Positions 1-9,977 of a stretch of 64,000 nucleotides of DNA are shown here, piece after piece. This DNA comes from Oryzomicrobium terrae. Lineage in GTDB: Bacteria; Pseudomonadota; Gammaproteobacteria; Burkholderiales; Rhodocyclaceae. Made by a program: the position numbers and the translations under genes. Position 1 is the first letter of the stretch. The number at the start of each line of letters is the position of its first letter. The stretch covers positions 744,001 through 808,000 of the forward strand of contig NZ_CP022579.1 in assembly GCF_008274805.1 (NCBI RefSeq), read 5' to 3'. A model generated the notes under the pieces. That model did no database searches, was not told the DNA's origin, and saw only the letters and a program-made list of their open reading frames with translations.

Positions 1-1136
<1,136 letters not shown>

Positions 1137-1177
1137 TTATAGCCCTTTGTCCCCTCCCTTGCCAAGCGCTGTTCTAC

Positions 1178-2116
1178 CTAGTGGGCGATGAGGCGCGCCA
1201 GAAGGAGGCCGGCCGCCAGGGTGACGGCAAAGCCCAGTTGCAGCCGGGCCGTGGCGCCGAGCAGCCGGTTGTAGACCGGGCCCGGCGGGGTTCGGCGGAT
1301 TTCGCCGAGCAGGCGCAGGGCCTGGGGGAATTGCAGCCAGGGCAGCAGCAGCCACAGGCTGGGCTGCCCTGTCAGGGGCATCATCAAGGGCAGCAGGGCA
1401 AACGGCGTCAGCATGAGGGCGCCCAGTACCGCCAGGCCAAGGCGGCGGCCGCCGGCCACCACCAGGGTGCGCTTGCCGGAGCGGCGGTCCTCGGCCTCGT
1501 CGCGCAGGTTGTTCACCGTGATCACCGCCGCCGCCAGGGTGCCGAGCAGGTGGGCCGCCAGCCAGGCGGCGGCCGGGATGTGGTCGAGTTGCAGGTACAC
1601 CGTGCCGCCCACCGCCGCCAGACCGAAGAACAGCCAGACGAATACTTCGCCGGTGGGCGAATAGGCGATCGGCCGGGGGCCGTCGGTGTACGCCCAGCCG
1701 GCGACCAGGGAGGCCAGACCGAGGGCGACGATGGGCCAGCCGCCGACGGCGACCAGGTAGATGCCGACGAGAAAGGCCAGGGCGAAGGCGCCCCAGGCGG
1801 CGTTGCGCACCTGGCGGGCGGTGAGCCAACCCTGGGCGCAGGCGCGGGGCGGTCCGAGGCGTGCGCTGGTGTCGGCGCCGCGCAGGAAATCGCCGGCGTC
1901 GTTGTGCAGGTTGGTGCCGATCTGGATCAGCAGCGCTCCCAGCAGGCAGGCCAGGGCGGGCAGGGGCCGCCAGCTGCCGGTCACGGCCCAGGCCAAGGCC
2001 ACGCCGAGCAGCACCGGGGACAGGGAAACCGTCAGGGTGCGCGGGCGGAGCGTCGCCCACCAGCGGGCGAGGGGATGGAGGCGGGAAGCGGCGGCGGGTG
2101 GGGCGGTGACGGACAT
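1178..2116 (-). CDS. menA: 1,4-dihydroxy-2-naphthoate polyprenyltransferase (UbiA family)
   Basis: Integral membrane prenyltransferase of the MenA type, which attaches the polyprenyl tail to 1,4-dihydroxy-2-naphthoate in menaquinone synthesis. Both Asp-rich motifs are present: NLHNDAGDFLRGAD in the N-terminal third and NNLRDEAEDRRSGKRTL in the middle, separated by hydrophobic helices (about 8-9 in all). The length of 312 residues is normal. I chose the ATG at 2116 (MSVTAPPAAA), since PRTLTVSLSPVLLG near the N-terminus is typical; an in-frame GTG at 2158 would extend it by 14 residues but lacks support. There is no obvious SD. It is divergent from the META lipoprotein gene. The exact substrate (menaquinone or another quinone) is inferred from the motifs. 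Confidence 0.85.
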   Translation of the reverse strand: MSVTAPPAAASRLHPLARWWATLRPRTLTVSLSPVLLGVALAWAVTGSWRPLPALACLLGALLIQIGTNLHNDAGDFLRGADTSARLGPPRACAQGWLTARQVRNAAWGAFALAFLVGIYLVAVGGWPIVALGLASLVAGWAYTDGPRPIAYSPTGEVFVWLFFGLAAVGGTVYLQLDHIPAAAWLAAHLLGTLAAAVITVNNLRDEAEDRRSGKRTLVVAGGRRLGLAVLGALMLTPFALLPLMMPLTGQPSLWLLLPWLQFPQALRLLGEIRRTPPGPVYNRLLGATARLQLGFAVTLAAGLLLARLIAH

Positions 2117-2194
2117 GGGGCGAAGGGTAGAGTGCCCGACAGGGGCGTGATCTGGCACGATGGCGGCCTAGGCGAAGAAGAAAAGGAGATTGCC

Positions 2195-2686
2195 ATGAAA
2201 TCTGCCCTCGTTGCGGCATCCTTCACCTTGCTGGCCTTGGGCGGCTGTGCCGCGAGCGGCCGCGGGGCGCCCGATGGCGATGTCCTGCCCCCGCCGGCCG
2301 GGCTGATGGAAACCTACTGGAAGGCCGTAGAACTGGACGGCGCGCCGGTTCCCCCCGCCGACGGCCAGCGCGAAGCCCATCTGGTGCTGCGCGCCGAGGC
2401 GGCGCCCGGGGAACGGGGCGCTAAGGACGGCGTGCTGCCGGCCCAGGGCAGCACCGGCTGCAACCGGCTGGTGGCGACCTATACGGCCGATGAGCGCAAC
2501 CTGCGTTTTACCCCCGGGGCCACGACCCGCATGGCGTGCCTGCCCGGCAACCCGGAGCCGGCCTTCCTCAAGGCCATCGCGGCGACCCGCCAGTACCGCA
2601 TCGGCCTCCGCCAGAGCGACGAGCTGGAACTGCTCGACGCCAGCGGTCGCGTGGTGGCCCGTTTTCGCGCCACGGCCCTGCATTGA
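2195..2686 (+). CDS. META-domain lipoprotein (HslJ-like)
   Basis: Protein of 163 residues with a lipoprotein signal (MKSALVAASFTLLALGGCA; lipobox LGGC), so probably anchored in the envelope. The rest matches the META/HslJ pattern: 'YWKAVELDG' near the start, 'GSTGCNRLVATYT' in the middle and 'TRMACLPGNPEPAFLKAI' later, with the paired cysteines usual in this fold. E. coli HslJ is linked to novobiocin resistance and heat shock; the function here is unknown. A strong SD (AAAAGGAG) lies 7 bases before the ATG. The small lipoprotein gene at 2727 follows closely and may be co-transcribed. Confidence 0.82.
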   Translation: MKSALVAASFTLLALGGCAASGRGAPDGDVLPPPAGLMETYWKAVELDGAPVPPADGQREAHLVLRAEAAPGERGAKDGVLPAQGSTGCNRLVATYTADERNLRFTPGATTRMACLPGNPEPAFLKAIAATRQYRIGLRQSDELELLDASGRVVARFRATALH

Positions 2687-2726
2687 GTCGGTGTGGAGCC
2701 GCGCGGTAGATTGATAAGGAGCTGCA

Positions 2727-2987
2727 ATGTCGTTGGATCGTTCTCTCAAGCGCGGCTTGGCCGCCGTTGTCCTGCCTGTGCTGCTGGCGGCATGCGGGGT
2801 ATCGGAAACGGCATCGACCGCCGCCACCGTGGCCAAGCTGAAGGCTCAGGAAGCACAGCAGGCAGCCCAGACCCAGGCCCAGCTGCAGCAGCAACTGGGC
2901 GATGCCGAGCGCCAGGCGCGGGAGCGCCTGGAGAGTGCCGAAGCGGCGGCGACGACGCCACCGGCCGGCGACGACAAGGCGCGTTAG
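2727..2987 (+). CDS. Small coiled-coil lipoprotein, unknown function
   Basis: 86 residues. The N-terminus is a lipoprotein signal with lipobox LLAACG. The mature part is rich in Ala, Gln and Glu (KLKAQEAQQAAQTQAQLQQQ and onward) and should form a helix or short coiled coil, ending in a Pro/Thr-rich tail. SD AAGGAG sits 6 bases before the ATG at 2727. It follows the META lipoprotein gene by 40 bases. I do not recognise a named family; similar small Gln-rich lipoproteins are common in betaproteobacteria. Confidence 0.72.
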   Translation: MSLDRSLKRGLAAVVLPVLLAACGVSETASTAATVAKLKAQEAQQAAQTQAQLQQQLGDAERQARERLESAEAAATTPPAGDDKAR

Positions 2988-3021
2988 GACAGAGGGAGAT
3001 GCGCGCGACGGCGGGCGGCGC

Positions 3022-3600
3022 CTAGGTGGGCCGGTAGCAGAAGCAGTCGGTGGTGTGGTCGTTCACCACGCCCACGGCTTGCAGGTAGGCGTAGCAGATG
3101 GTGGAGCCGACGAACTTGAAGCCGCGCTTCTGCAGGTCCTTGGCCAGGCGGTCAGAGAGTTCGGTGCGGACCGGTACCTGGCGGATCGAGGGCCAGGCGT
3201 TGCGGATCGGTTGGCCATTCACGTAGCGCCACAGATAGGTGGCGAAGCCGCCGCATTCGTCCTGCACGCGCAGGAACGCCTGGGCGTTGCCCACCGTCGC
3301 GGCGATCTTGCCGCGGTGGCGGATGATGCCCGGATCGGCGAGCAGCCGTTCCTGATCGGCGGCAGTAAAGCGCGCCACCGCCTGGGGATCGAACCCGGCA
3401 AACACTTCCCGGTAGCGTTCCCGCTTGCGCAGCACGGTGAGCCACGACAATCCGGCCTGAGCGCCTTCAAGGGTGAGGAATTCGAACAGGCGGTGCTCGT
3501 CGTGCACCGGCACGCCCCATTCCTGGTCGTGGTAGGTCTGGTAGAGCGGGTCGTCGCTGACCCAGGCGCAGCGGATCGGGGTGTCGGGGGCGTGGCTCAT
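3022..3600 (-). CDS. tag: DNA-3-methyladenine glycosylase I
   Basis: Base-excision repair enzyme removing 3-methyladenine from alkylated DNA. 192 residues, the usual Tag length. The N-terminal block (RCAWVSDDPLYQTYHDQEWG) is diagnostic. The structural zinc ligands of the family (Cys, His, His, Cys) are present at C11, H24, H182 and C186 (NDHTTDC), and the LFEFLTLEGAQAGLSW helix carries the catalytic-pocket Glu. It starts at an ATG at 3600. It stands alone, convergent with the lipoprotein pair on the plus strand. Confidence 0.95.
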   Translation of the reverse strand: MSHAPDTPIRCAWVSDDPLYQTYHDQEWGVPVHDEHRLFEFLTLEGAQAGLSWLTVLRKRERYREVFAGFDPQAVARFTAADQERLLADPGIIRHRGKIAATVGNAQAFLRVQDECGGFATYLWRYVNGQPIRNAWPSIRQVPVRTELSDRLAKDLQKRGFKFVGSTICYAYLQAVGVVNDHTTDCFCYRPT

Positions 3601-3683
3601 GGCATGGTCCGTGGTGCGGTCTATGACGGCGAGGACCGTACTCTAGCCCGCCGGGTCGGATCGGTCAGCCCGCCCCCGGGGGA

Positions 3684-4064
3684 TCAGCGGTATTCCAGGG
3701 CGGTGTGCTTGCCGTCCACGGCATGACCGGCGGATAGGGACATCATCAGCAGGGCGATGCGCTCGTGCAGGATCAGGGTATGGCTGTTATTGGAGTCGAT
3801 CATGTGCTGGCGCAGGGTTTCGCGCACCTTGGGGGCGCCGGTCACGTCGATGATGATGTCCACCTGCTCGCCCTGGGCGGCCAGATCCATGAAATTGGTG
3901 GTCACCGGCACGTTCTTTTCCCGGGCCAGGGCAATGCCTGGCTGGTTGAGGTCCAGATCGGCCACGCCCAGCACCTGGACGAAGGGAGCAGCCAGCAGTT
4001 GCTTGAGCAGCGGGGTGCCGGTTTCACCGGCGCCGATCACGGCGATACGGAAGGTCGAGGTCAT
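3684..4064 (-). CDS. Lone Rossmann-fold NAD(P)-binding protein
   Basis: 126 residues forming a single nucleotide-binding half-domain: beta-alpha-beta start FRIAVIGAGETGTPLLKQLL (GxGxxG), an acidic end of strand 2 (VLGVADLDLNQPGIALA), and a later DIIIDVTGAPKVRETLRQHM strand/helix as in homoserine dehydrogenase or Gfo/Idh N-terminal domains. No catalytic second domain follows, so it is either a stand-alone redox/ligand sensor or a reduced oxidoreductase. The C-terminal part (HTLILHERIALLMMSLSAGH) is not catalytic in any family I know. Reading frame and codon use look normal, so I do not call it a pseudogene. Confidence 0.7.
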   Translation of the reverse strand: MTSTFRIAVIGAGETGTPLLKQLLAAPFVQVLGVADLDLNQPGIALAREKNVPVTTNFMDLAAQGEQVDIIIDVTGAPKVRETLRQHMIDSNNSHTLILHERIALLMMSLSAGHAVDGKHTALEYR

Positions 4065-4259
4065 TGTTGTCGTCTCCGAGCGGGAAAGGGCTTCACTTTA
4101 CGGGCAGCCTTGGGTTCGTCGCTTGACCTGGGTCAATGAGGTTTTTCCGCAGTCCTGTTGCGTACCGCTGTGGTGCTGGGTCTATCGGATGGGACGGATG
4201 GGTGGAGCCCGTTGGCTGCTCCTGCTACCATTCGTTTGAATTGTGTTCGGATTTCAAAT

Positions 4260-4871
4260 GTGAGCGAGCAAGGCGAAGGGGGCAACAAGCGCGGCGGTGT
4301 CCGCGCCGGGGCCGGGCGCAAGCCCGGGGGCGGGGCCTTTGGCGAACCGACGGTGCCGGTACGGGTGCCGCAAAGCCAGGCACCCCTAGTGCTCGACTGG
4401 CTGGCCCATTTCAAACGTCGGCGTGAATCGGGCCTGATCGCCGGGGATCGAGCCGGGGAGGTCCGTCCGGTGCAGGCCGGCCCTGCCCAGACCGTTCCGT
4501 TGTTCGCCTCCCGGGTGCCAGCCGGGTTCCCCTCGCCGGCGGACGACTACGTGGACCGGGGGATTGATCTCAACGAGCATCTCATCATCCACCGCGACAG
4601 TACCTTCATCCTGCGCGTTTCGGGGTGGTCGATGCGCGACGCCGGCATCTTTGACGGCGACGAGATCATCGTGGACCGGGCCCTGCCGCCCCGGGACGGC
4701 GCGGTGGTCGTGGCGGTGGTGGATGGGGAGCTGACGGTCAAGCGCCTGCGTCGCGGGCCGGACGGGGTGCGGTTGTGCGCCGAGAATCCGGACTACCCGG
4801 ACCTGGTCTTCCGCGACGGCCAGGAAGTGACCATCTGGGGGGTGGTTACCCGCGCCCTGCACCGCCTCTAG
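4260..4871 (+). CDS. umuD: UmuD-type SOS mutagenesis protease, long N-terminal form
   Basis: S24 (LexA/UmuD) self-cleaving serine protease; its processed form partners UmuC as DNA polymerase V. With the GTG start at 4260 it has 203 residues. The cleavage site is A88-G89 in VPAGFPSPADDYV (E. coli has Cys-Gly), the nucleophile is S124 in SGWSM, and the general base is K161 in TVKRL. E. coli UmuD is about 139 residues; here roughly 60 extra N-terminal residues carry KRGGVRAGAGRKPGGG and a VPQSQAPLVLDWL segment. An upstream in-frame start at 4158 is possible but less likely. No CTGT-N8-ACAG LexA box is visible upstream. umuC follows after 9 bases. Confidence 0.88.
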   Translation: MSEQGEGGNKRGGVRAGAGRKPGGGAFGEPTVPVRVPQSQAPLVLDWLAHFKRRRESGLIAGDRAGEVRPVQAGPAQTVPLFASRVPAGFPSPADDYVDRGIDLNEHLIIHRDSTFILRVSGWSMRDAGIFDGDEIIVDRALPPRDGAVVVAVVDGELTVKRLRRGPDGVRLCAENPDYPDLVFRDGQEVTIWGVVTRALHRL

Positions 4872-4880
4872 GCCGTTGCC

Positions 4881-6170
4881 ATGACCCGCGCCATCGCCCT
4901 GGTGGATGTGAACAACTGCTACGTCTCCTGTGAGCGGCTGTTCCGCCCGGACCTGGCTACCCGGCCGGTGGTGGTGCTGTCGAACAACGACGGCTGCGTC
5001 GTCTCACGCAGTGCCGAAGCCAAGGCCCTGGGGATTCCCATGGGCGCCCCCTGGTTCAAGATCCGTGGCCTGGCCAGCAAGCAGGGGGTCACCGCGTTCT
5101 CATCCAACTACGCCCTCTATGCCGACATGAGCAATCGCTTCATGTCGATCCTGGCGCGTTTTTCCCCGGAGCGGGAGGCCTACTCCATCGATGAGTGCTT
5201 CCTCGATCTTGGCGGCCAAGCAGAGCGGGTCGCCCTGGGGCGGCGCATTCGCCAGACCGTGCAACGGGAGATCGGCCTGCCGGTATGTGTCGGCATCGCC
5301 CCAACCAAGACCCTGGCCAAGCTGGCCAACCATTTGGCCAAGAAGCAATCGGCCTGGGGCGGCGTGTGCGATTTTGGCGCTCTGCCGGAAGGTCGCCAGG
5401 AGGCGCTGCTGCGCGGTATCGAGGTGGGCGAAGTGTGGGGTGTCGGCTGGCGCTTGCGCGAGGCTTTGGAGCGGCGCGGCATCCGCACGGTATGGGACCT
5501 GCGCCAGGCCGATGCGGAAACCCTGCGCCAGCGCTTTTCAGTGATTCTGGAGCGCACCGTGCGCGAACTGCGCGGTACGCCCTGTCTTGGGCTGGAGCAG
5601 GCGGTGGCGGACAAGCAGCAGATTCTGTCCTCCCGCTCCTTTGGCCGCCCGGTGGCGTCCTGCGAGGATCTGGCGGCCGCCGTGGCGGCCTATGCCGCCC
5701 GGGCAGCAGAAAAGCTGCGCCGCCAGGATTCCCTGGCCGGGGCGGTGGGCGTCTATATCCGCACCTATCGGCACCGGGAGGATGAGCGGCCTTATTACGG
5801 CCAACTGGTTCTGCCCCTGGCGGAAGCCAGCGACGACAGCCTGGAACTGATCCGGGTGGCCCGGCTGGCGCTGCAGCGCATCTACCGGCCTGGGGTGCGC
5901 TATGCCAAGGCCGGCGTCATGCTGCTCGGCCTGGTGCCGCGCAGCGGGCGCCAGGCGGACTTGTTCACGCCGCCGGAGGTGGTGGTTCGGCAACAGCGCC
6001 GGGAGGGGGTGATGCAAGTGCTCGACCAGGTCAACCGGCGCTGGGGCGGCGGCACTCTGGGGCCGGGCGCCGCGGGCCTCAAGCACGGTGTGGCCTGGGC
6101 GATGCGGCGGGACCATGTTTCCCCTGCCTACACCACGGCTTGGCGGGATCTGGCGCGGGTCAAGGCCTGA
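4881..6170 (+). CDS. umuC: DNA polymerase V catalytic subunit
   Basis: Y-family translesion polymerase acting with UmuD'. 429 residues, normal for UmuC. The palm carboxylates are D9 ([16 protein letters not shown]) and D104-E105 ([10 protein letters not shown]); the steric and fingers region [11 protein letters not shown] is intact. The little-finger region and the UmuC-specific C-terminal extension (about residues 300-425) are complete. It is translationally close to umuD (9-base gap) and forms a two-gene operon with it. Nothing suggests inactivation. Confidence 0.96.
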   Translation: MTRAIALVDVNNCYVSCERLFRPDLATRPVVVLSNNDGCVVSRSAEAKALGIPMGAPWFKIRGLASKQGVTAFSSNYALYADMSNRFMSILARFSPEREAYSIDECFLDLGGQAERVALGRRIRQTVQREIGLPVCVGIAPTKTLAKLANHLAKKQSAWGGVCDFGALPEGRQEALLRGIEVGEVWGVGWRLREALERRGIRTVWDLRQADAETLRQRFSVILERTVRELRGTPCLGLEQAVADKQQILSSRSFGRPVASCEDLAAAVAAYAARAAEKLRRQDSLAGAVGVYIRTYRHREDERPYYGQLVLPLAEASDDSLELIRVARLALQRIYRPGVRYAKAGVMLLGLVPRSGRQADLFTPPEVVVRQQRREGVMQVLDQVNRRWGGGTLGPGAAGLKHGVAWAMRRDHVSPAYTTAWRDLARVKA

Positions 6171-6248
6171 GCTCCGGTGGGCCAGGCGTTGCTCGTCTGG
6201 CGCCGATGGGGAGGCAGGCGTGGCTGGTAGGCAAAAAACGGGCAAGAA

Positions 6249-6279
6249 AAAACCCGCCGAGCTTGCGCTTGGCGGGTTT
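6249..6279 (-). terminator. Intrinsic terminator of the rpmBG operon
   Basis: Nine-base arms AAACCCGCC (6250-6258) and GGCGGGTTT (6271-6279) enclose a 12-base loop. Read on the minus strand, the stem is followed by an uninterrupted T run, directly downstream of rpmG. It could also stop umuDC transcription weakly from the other side. Confidence 0.88.
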
Positions 6280-6313
6280 CAGGGGAACCGGCTGAAGCGG
6301 AGTGGCGTTGCCA

Positions 6314-6469
6314 TCACTTCAGCTTGGTTTCCTTGTACATCACGTGCTTGCGAGCCTTGGGATCGTACTTCTTGATCTCAAGCTTTTCCGGCGTGGTGCG
6401 CTTGTTCTTGGTGGTGGTGTAGAAGTGGCCGGTGCCGGCGGAGGATTCGAGCTTGATCTTTTCGCGCAT
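6314..6469 (-). CDS. rpmG: 50S ribosomal protein L33
   Basis: 51 residues ([20 protein letters not shown]...): standard L33 of the cysteine-free type, ending in [11 protein letters not shown]. It lies 16 bases downstream of rpmB on the same strand, the usual rpmB-rpmG operon, and ends before the terminator at 6249-6279. ATG start at 6469. Confidence 0.97.
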   Translation of the reverse strand: MREKIKLESSAGTGHFYTTTKNKRTTPEKLEIKKYDPKARKHVMYKETKLK

Positions 6470-6485
6470 TGTTTAATGCTCCAGC

Positions 6486-6719
6486 TTAGATCTCGCCACG
6501 AGCACGCAGCTCGCCGAGAACGACATCGATGCCCTTCTTGTCGATGACTCGCAGGCCGGCGTTGGAAACACGCAGGCGCACGAAGCGGTTCTCGCTCTCC
6601 ACCCAGAAACGGCGGTAGTGCAAGTTCGGCAGGAAGCGGCGCTTGGTTTTGTTGTTGGCGTGGGAAACGTTGTTCCCCACCATCGGGGCTTTCCCCGTCA
6701 CTTGGCAGACACGCGCCAT
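6486..6719 (-). CDS. rpmB: 50S ribosomal protein L28
   Basis: 77 residues, starting [20 protein letters not shown], with the typical [20 protein letters not shown] segment. Large-subunit protein. First gene of the rpmB-rpmG operon, with TTTTGGAGC upstream as SD and a good sigma-70 promoter at 6756-6785. Confidence 0.98.
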   Translation of the reverse strand: MARVCQVTGKAPMVGNNVSHANNKTKRRFLPNLHYRRFWVESENRFVRLRVSNAGLRVIDKKGIDVVLGELRARGEI

Positions 6720-6755
6720 GTCAGTGCTCCAAAATCACAGAAGAGAAAGCCGGCG

Positions 6756-6785
6756 ATTGTAGCGTAAGTGATAGAGAAATATCAA
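6756..6785 (-). promoter_or_regulatory. Sigma-70 promoter of rpmB-rpmG
   Basis: Read on the minus strand: -35 TTGATA (6785-6780), an 18-base spacer, and -10 TACAAT (6761-6756). The -10 lies 37 bases before the rpmB ATG. Both hexamers match consensus at 4-5 of 6 positions and the surrounding DNA is AT-rich. Confidence 0.7.
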
Positions 6786-6814
6786 GTATTTCCGCACGTT
6801 GGCGGGAGGAGCGC

Positions 6815-7177
6815 TCAGGCGATGATTTCGTAGCGTGCCTGCAGGCAGTCGAGCAGGCGTTGCTCGCCGTTGTCCTTGAACTGTTCGAAGCGGATGCCGA
6901 GACGAAAGCAGTCGTGGGTATTGGACAGCACCGTGTAGGCCATCTTAGCGCGGACCTCGATCAGCGGCTGGCGATGGTCCGGGTAGAGCGGCGGCACCGA
7001 GATGAGCAGGGTGACGGTGCCGGGAACGAACAGGTTGCGCTCGGACAATATGGCGGCTCCCCCCAGGGACAAGTCCCAGGTCAATCCCCGATAGGTGGAG
7101 CGTTCGGCCGCGTGGTCAAAGACGATGGCCACGGGCCAGCGCACGGGAAAGCGCCGATGCATGCGGTGTTCGATCAT
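6815..7177 (-). CDS. PilZ-domain c-di-GMP receptor protein
   Basis: Single PilZ domain, about 120 residues from the ATG at 7177 (MIEHRMHRRFPVRWPV). The c-di-GMP contacts are present: HRMHRRF corresponds to the RxxxR switch, and DLSLGGAAI to the [D/N]xSxxG motif. The C-terminal CFRLGIRFEQF strand is also typical. A longer start at 7231 exists, but a TATAAT sequence on this strand (about 7190) lies inside that extension and suits a promoter better. Two diguanylate cyclases at 29.9 kb and 40.3 kb could supply its ligand; the target process is not shown by context. Confidence 0.87.
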   Translation of the reverse strand: MIEHRMHRRFPVRWPVAIVFDHAAERSTYRGLTWDLSLGGAAILSERNLFVPGTVTLLISVPPLYPDHRQPLIEVRAKMAYTVLSNTHDCFRLGIRFEQFKDNGEQRLLDCLQARYEIIA

Positions 7178-7252
7178 GGTTGTGCCGATTATACCGGCTC
7201 GCCATCCCGTGGTTGGAGAAATGAATGTCATGCAATGTTTCGTCGCCCCGGC

Positions 7253-7930
7253 TCAGAGCAAGCCCCGTTCTGCCAGGGACTGGGGAGGGCCGGCGGAGGG
7301 GACGATGAAGTGGTCGAGCAGGCGCACGTCCACCAGGGCCAGGGCATCGCGCAGGGCCCGGGTCAGGCTTTCGTCGGCGGCCGAGGGCTCGGCGGCGCCG
7401 GAAGGGTGGTTGTGGGCGACGATTACCGCTGCGGCGTTGTGGCTGAGCGCCCGTTTGACCACCTCGCGGGGATACACCGCCGTCTGGGTCAGGGTGCCGT
7501 GGAACAGGGGCTCGCTGGTGATCAGGCGGTGACGGGCGTCGAGCCACAGGGCGAGAAAGACTTCCCGGGGCTCCCGGGCCAGGGTCAGGCGCAGGTAATC
7601 GGCCACCGCCCGGGGCGAGGTGAAGATGGGCAGTTCGCGCACCTCTTCACCCAAGGCGCGTCGGGCCATTTCGAGAATGGCCTGCAGTTGGGCGTATTTG
7701 GCCTCGCCCATGCCGGGGATGGCGGCCAGTTGCGCCGCGTCGGCGGAAAACAGGCGGGTCAGGGTGCCGAAGTGGCTGAGCAGGTCCCGGGCCAAGTCCA
7801 CCGCGCTTTTACCGCGGATGCCGACGCGCAGGAAGATGGCCAGCAGTTCCGCATCGGTCAGGGCGTGGGCACCCTGGGCCAGGAGCTTTTCGCGGGGACG
7901 GTCGGCGGCGGGCCAATCGGTGATGGCCAT
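7253..7930 (-). CDS. radC: RadC-family JAB/MPN-domain protein
   Basis: 225 residues from the ATG at 7930 ([17 protein letters not shown]). An N-terminal helix-hairpin-helix ([19 protein letters not shown]) is followed by the JAMM metal site H173-N-H175-P-S-G...D186 (AHNHPSG...AADES). Historically tied to DNA repair, but the biochemical role of RadC is unsettled. It lies divergently from coaBC, a conserved betaproteobacterial arrangement. Confidence 0.93.
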   Translation of the reverse strand: MAITDWPAADRPREKLLAQGAHALTDAELLAIFLRVGIRGKSAVDLARDLLSHFGTLTRLFSADAAQLAAIPGMGEAKYAQLQAILEMARRALGEEVRELPIFTSPRAVADYLRLTLAREPREVFLALWLDARHRLITSEPLFHGTLTQTAVYPREVVKRALSHNAAAVIVAHNHPSGAAEPSAADESLTRALRDALALVDVRLLDHFIVPSAGPPQSLAERGLL

Positions 7931-8039
7931 GGCGGAGGACTCCAACGGGTTGTGCCGGGCTGCAGCGGGGTGGGGCGACGGCGCCCCGGGCTGAGGCTAG
8001 AATGGCGGCGCCCCTTCGTTACCGCTGCATTCTACCGAC

Positions 8040-9296
8040 ATGACAATGGCGTTGCCTGAGCAATTCGCGCACTCTACTGCCCCTTCTGCATCGACGGATG
8101 GGCTCGAACTGGCCGGCCGGCGCATCCTGCTCGGCGTGACCGGCGGAGTGGCCGCCTACAAGGCCGCCGAGCTGACCCGCCAGTTGATCAAGGCCGGCGC
8201 CACGGTGCGGGTGGCGATGACCGAGGCGGCTACCCGCTTCGTCGCCCCGGCCACCTTCCAGGCCCTGTCCGGGCAGAGCGTCTTCGTCGATGCCTGGGAT
8301 GCGCGGGTGCCCAACTTGATGCCCCATATCGAACTTTCCCGGGAGGCGGATGTGGTGCTGGTGGCCCCGGCTACCGCCGATTTCCTGGCCAAGGTGGTGC
8401 AGGGGCGGGCCGACGATCTGCTGTCCACCCTGGTGCTGGCCCGGGATTGCCCCTTGCTGGTGGCGCCGGCCATGAACAAGCAGATGTGGGACAACCCGGC
8501 CACCCAGCGCAATGTCGCCCAGCTGGCCGCCGATGACATCTCCATGCTCGGCCCGGACGAAGGCGTCCAGGCCTGCGGTGAGACCGGCTTCGGCCGCATG
8601 CTGGAGCCCGAGGTGCTGGTGGAAGAGGTGATCGCCTTTTTTACCCCCAAGGTGCTGGCCGGCAAACAGGTGCTACTCACCGCCGGTCCGACCTTCGAAG
8701 CCATCGACCCGGTGCGCGGCATCACCAACCTGTCGTCGGGGCGCATGGGCTACGCCCTGGCCCGGGCGGCGCGCCAGGCCGGCGCCGCGGTGACCCTGGT
8801 GAGCGGCCCCACCGGCCTGCCCTGCCCGGTGGGGGTGGCGCGCATCGACGTCACCAGCGCCCTGGAGATGCACGGCGCGGTGCTGAGCCGGGCGGCAGCG
8901 TCCGACGTGTTCATCGCCGTGGCGGCGGTGGCTGACTACCGGCCGGCGGCCCCCGAGACCCGGAAGATCAAGAAGACCGCTGCCGGTGGCGAGGCCATGA
9001 CCTTGGCGCTAACGCGCAACCCGGACATCCTCTCCGACGTGGCGGCGCTGCCGGCGCCTCCCTACTGTGTCGGCTTTGCCGCTGAGAGCCACGACTTGGC
9101 CCAGTACGCTGAGGCGAAGCGGGTGAACAAGAAGCTGCCCCTAGTGGTGGGCAATCTGATCGGCGACGGTTTCGGCGGCGACAGCAACAAGGTCATCCTG
9201 TTCGATGCCAGCGGCGCCCATCCCCTCGCCACCACCAGCAAGCACGGCATCGCCCGGGACATCGTGGCGCGCATCGCCGCCGCCCTGGCCGGCTGA
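8040..9296 (+). CDS. coaBC: Bifunctional phosphopantothenoylcysteine decarboxylase / phosphopantothenate-cysteine ligase
   Basis: Two steps of coenzyme A synthesis. The FMN-dependent CoaC half occupies about residues 25-205 ([20 protein letters not shown]96 in [16 protein letters not shown] with N146). The CTP-dependent CoaB half follows ([44 protein letters not shown]). 418 residues, full length. ATG at 8040; a second ATG at 8046 is possible. It is followed after 31 bases by dut, the classic coaBC-dut pair. Confidence 0.97.
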   Translation: MTMALPEQFAHSTAPSASTDGLELAGRRILLGVTGGVAAYKAAELTRQLIKAGATVRVAMTEAATRFVAPATFQALSGQSVFVDAWDARVPNLMPHIELSREADVVLVAPATADFLAKVVQGRADDLLSTLVLARDCPLLVAPAMNKQMWDNPATQRNVAQLAADDISMLGPDEGVQACGETGFGRMLEPEVLVEEVIAFFTPKVLAGKQVLLTAGPTFEAIDPVRGITNLSSGRMGYALARAARQAGAAVTLVSGPTGLPCPVGVARIDVTSALEMHGAVLSRAAASDVFIAVAAVADYRPAAPETRKIKKTAAGGEAMTLALTRNPDILSDVAALPAPPYCVGFAAESHDLAQYAEAKRVNKKLPLVVGNLIGDGFGGDSNKVILFDASGAHPLATTSKHGIARDIVARIAAALAG

Positions 9297-9327
9297 CCTA
9301 TCCGACTGCTCCGCCAAAGGAACCGCC

Positions 9328-9777
9328 ATGCACCACATCGACATCAAGCTGCTCGACAACCGGCTACGCGAAATGCCGCCCCAGTACGCCACGCCGGGAG
9401 CGGCGGGGCTGGACCTGCGCGCCTGTATCGAGGCCCCGGTCCATGTCAAACCCGGGGACACCACCCTGATCCCTTCGGGGATCGCCATCCACCTAGCCGA
9501 TCCGGGCCTGGCCGCCATCGTCCTGCCCCGCTCCGGGCTGGGCCACAAGCACGGCGTGGTCCTGGGCAATCTGGTGGGGCTGATCGACAGCGATTACCAG
9601 GGCGAAATCCTCATTTCGGTATGGAACCGGGGCAAGGATGCCTTCACCATCAATCCCCTCGACCGCATCGCCCAGCTGGTGGTGGTGCCGGTGGTGCAGG
9701 TGGGCTTCAACGTGGTGGAGGAATTCCCCGCCACCGACCGGGGCGAAGCCGGTTTCGGTAGCACCGGCAAGCACTGA
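9328..9777 (+). CDS. dut: Deoxyuridine 5'-triphosphate nucleotidohydrolase
   Basis: Trimeric dUTPase, dUTP to dUMP plus PPi, keeping uracil out of DNA. 149 residues with the conserved motifs: AGLDLRA (26-32), PRSGLG (67-72), [10 protein letters not shown] (84-93, with the catalytic Asp), and the C-terminal [10 protein letters not shown] closing the active site. SD AAAGGA precedes the ATG. Probably co-transcribed with coaBC. Confidence 0.97.
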   Translation: MHHIDIKLLDNRLREMPPQYATPGAAGLDLRACIEAPVHVKPGDTTLIPSGIAIHLADPGLAAIVLPRSGLGHKHGVVLGNLVGLIDSDYQGEILISVWNRGKDAFTINPLDRIAQLVVVPVVQVGFNVVEEFPATDRGEAGFGSTGKH

Positions 9778-9977
9778 GGCGCGGTTTTTCGGGGGGCGCC
9801 GTGGCGCGGCGTCGGCCCGCGCTCTGCCCCTGCTCATGCCGCCTGTCGTGCCCGCTGCGCTTGTAGCGTTCAGTCCGGCTCAATTACTATTTCATGACAT
9901 TCTGAAATAGCGCTCGATCGGCCAGGGGCCTGCCTGGGCCAGAATCGGGTGGTACAACACCAATAAGGGAGCGAGAC

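Noticed and set aside
4080-4260. LexA (SOS) box upstream of umuDC
   Set aside because: No CTGT-N8-ACAG or close variant could be found by eye; only a weak TTTGAA/TTCAAA repeat.
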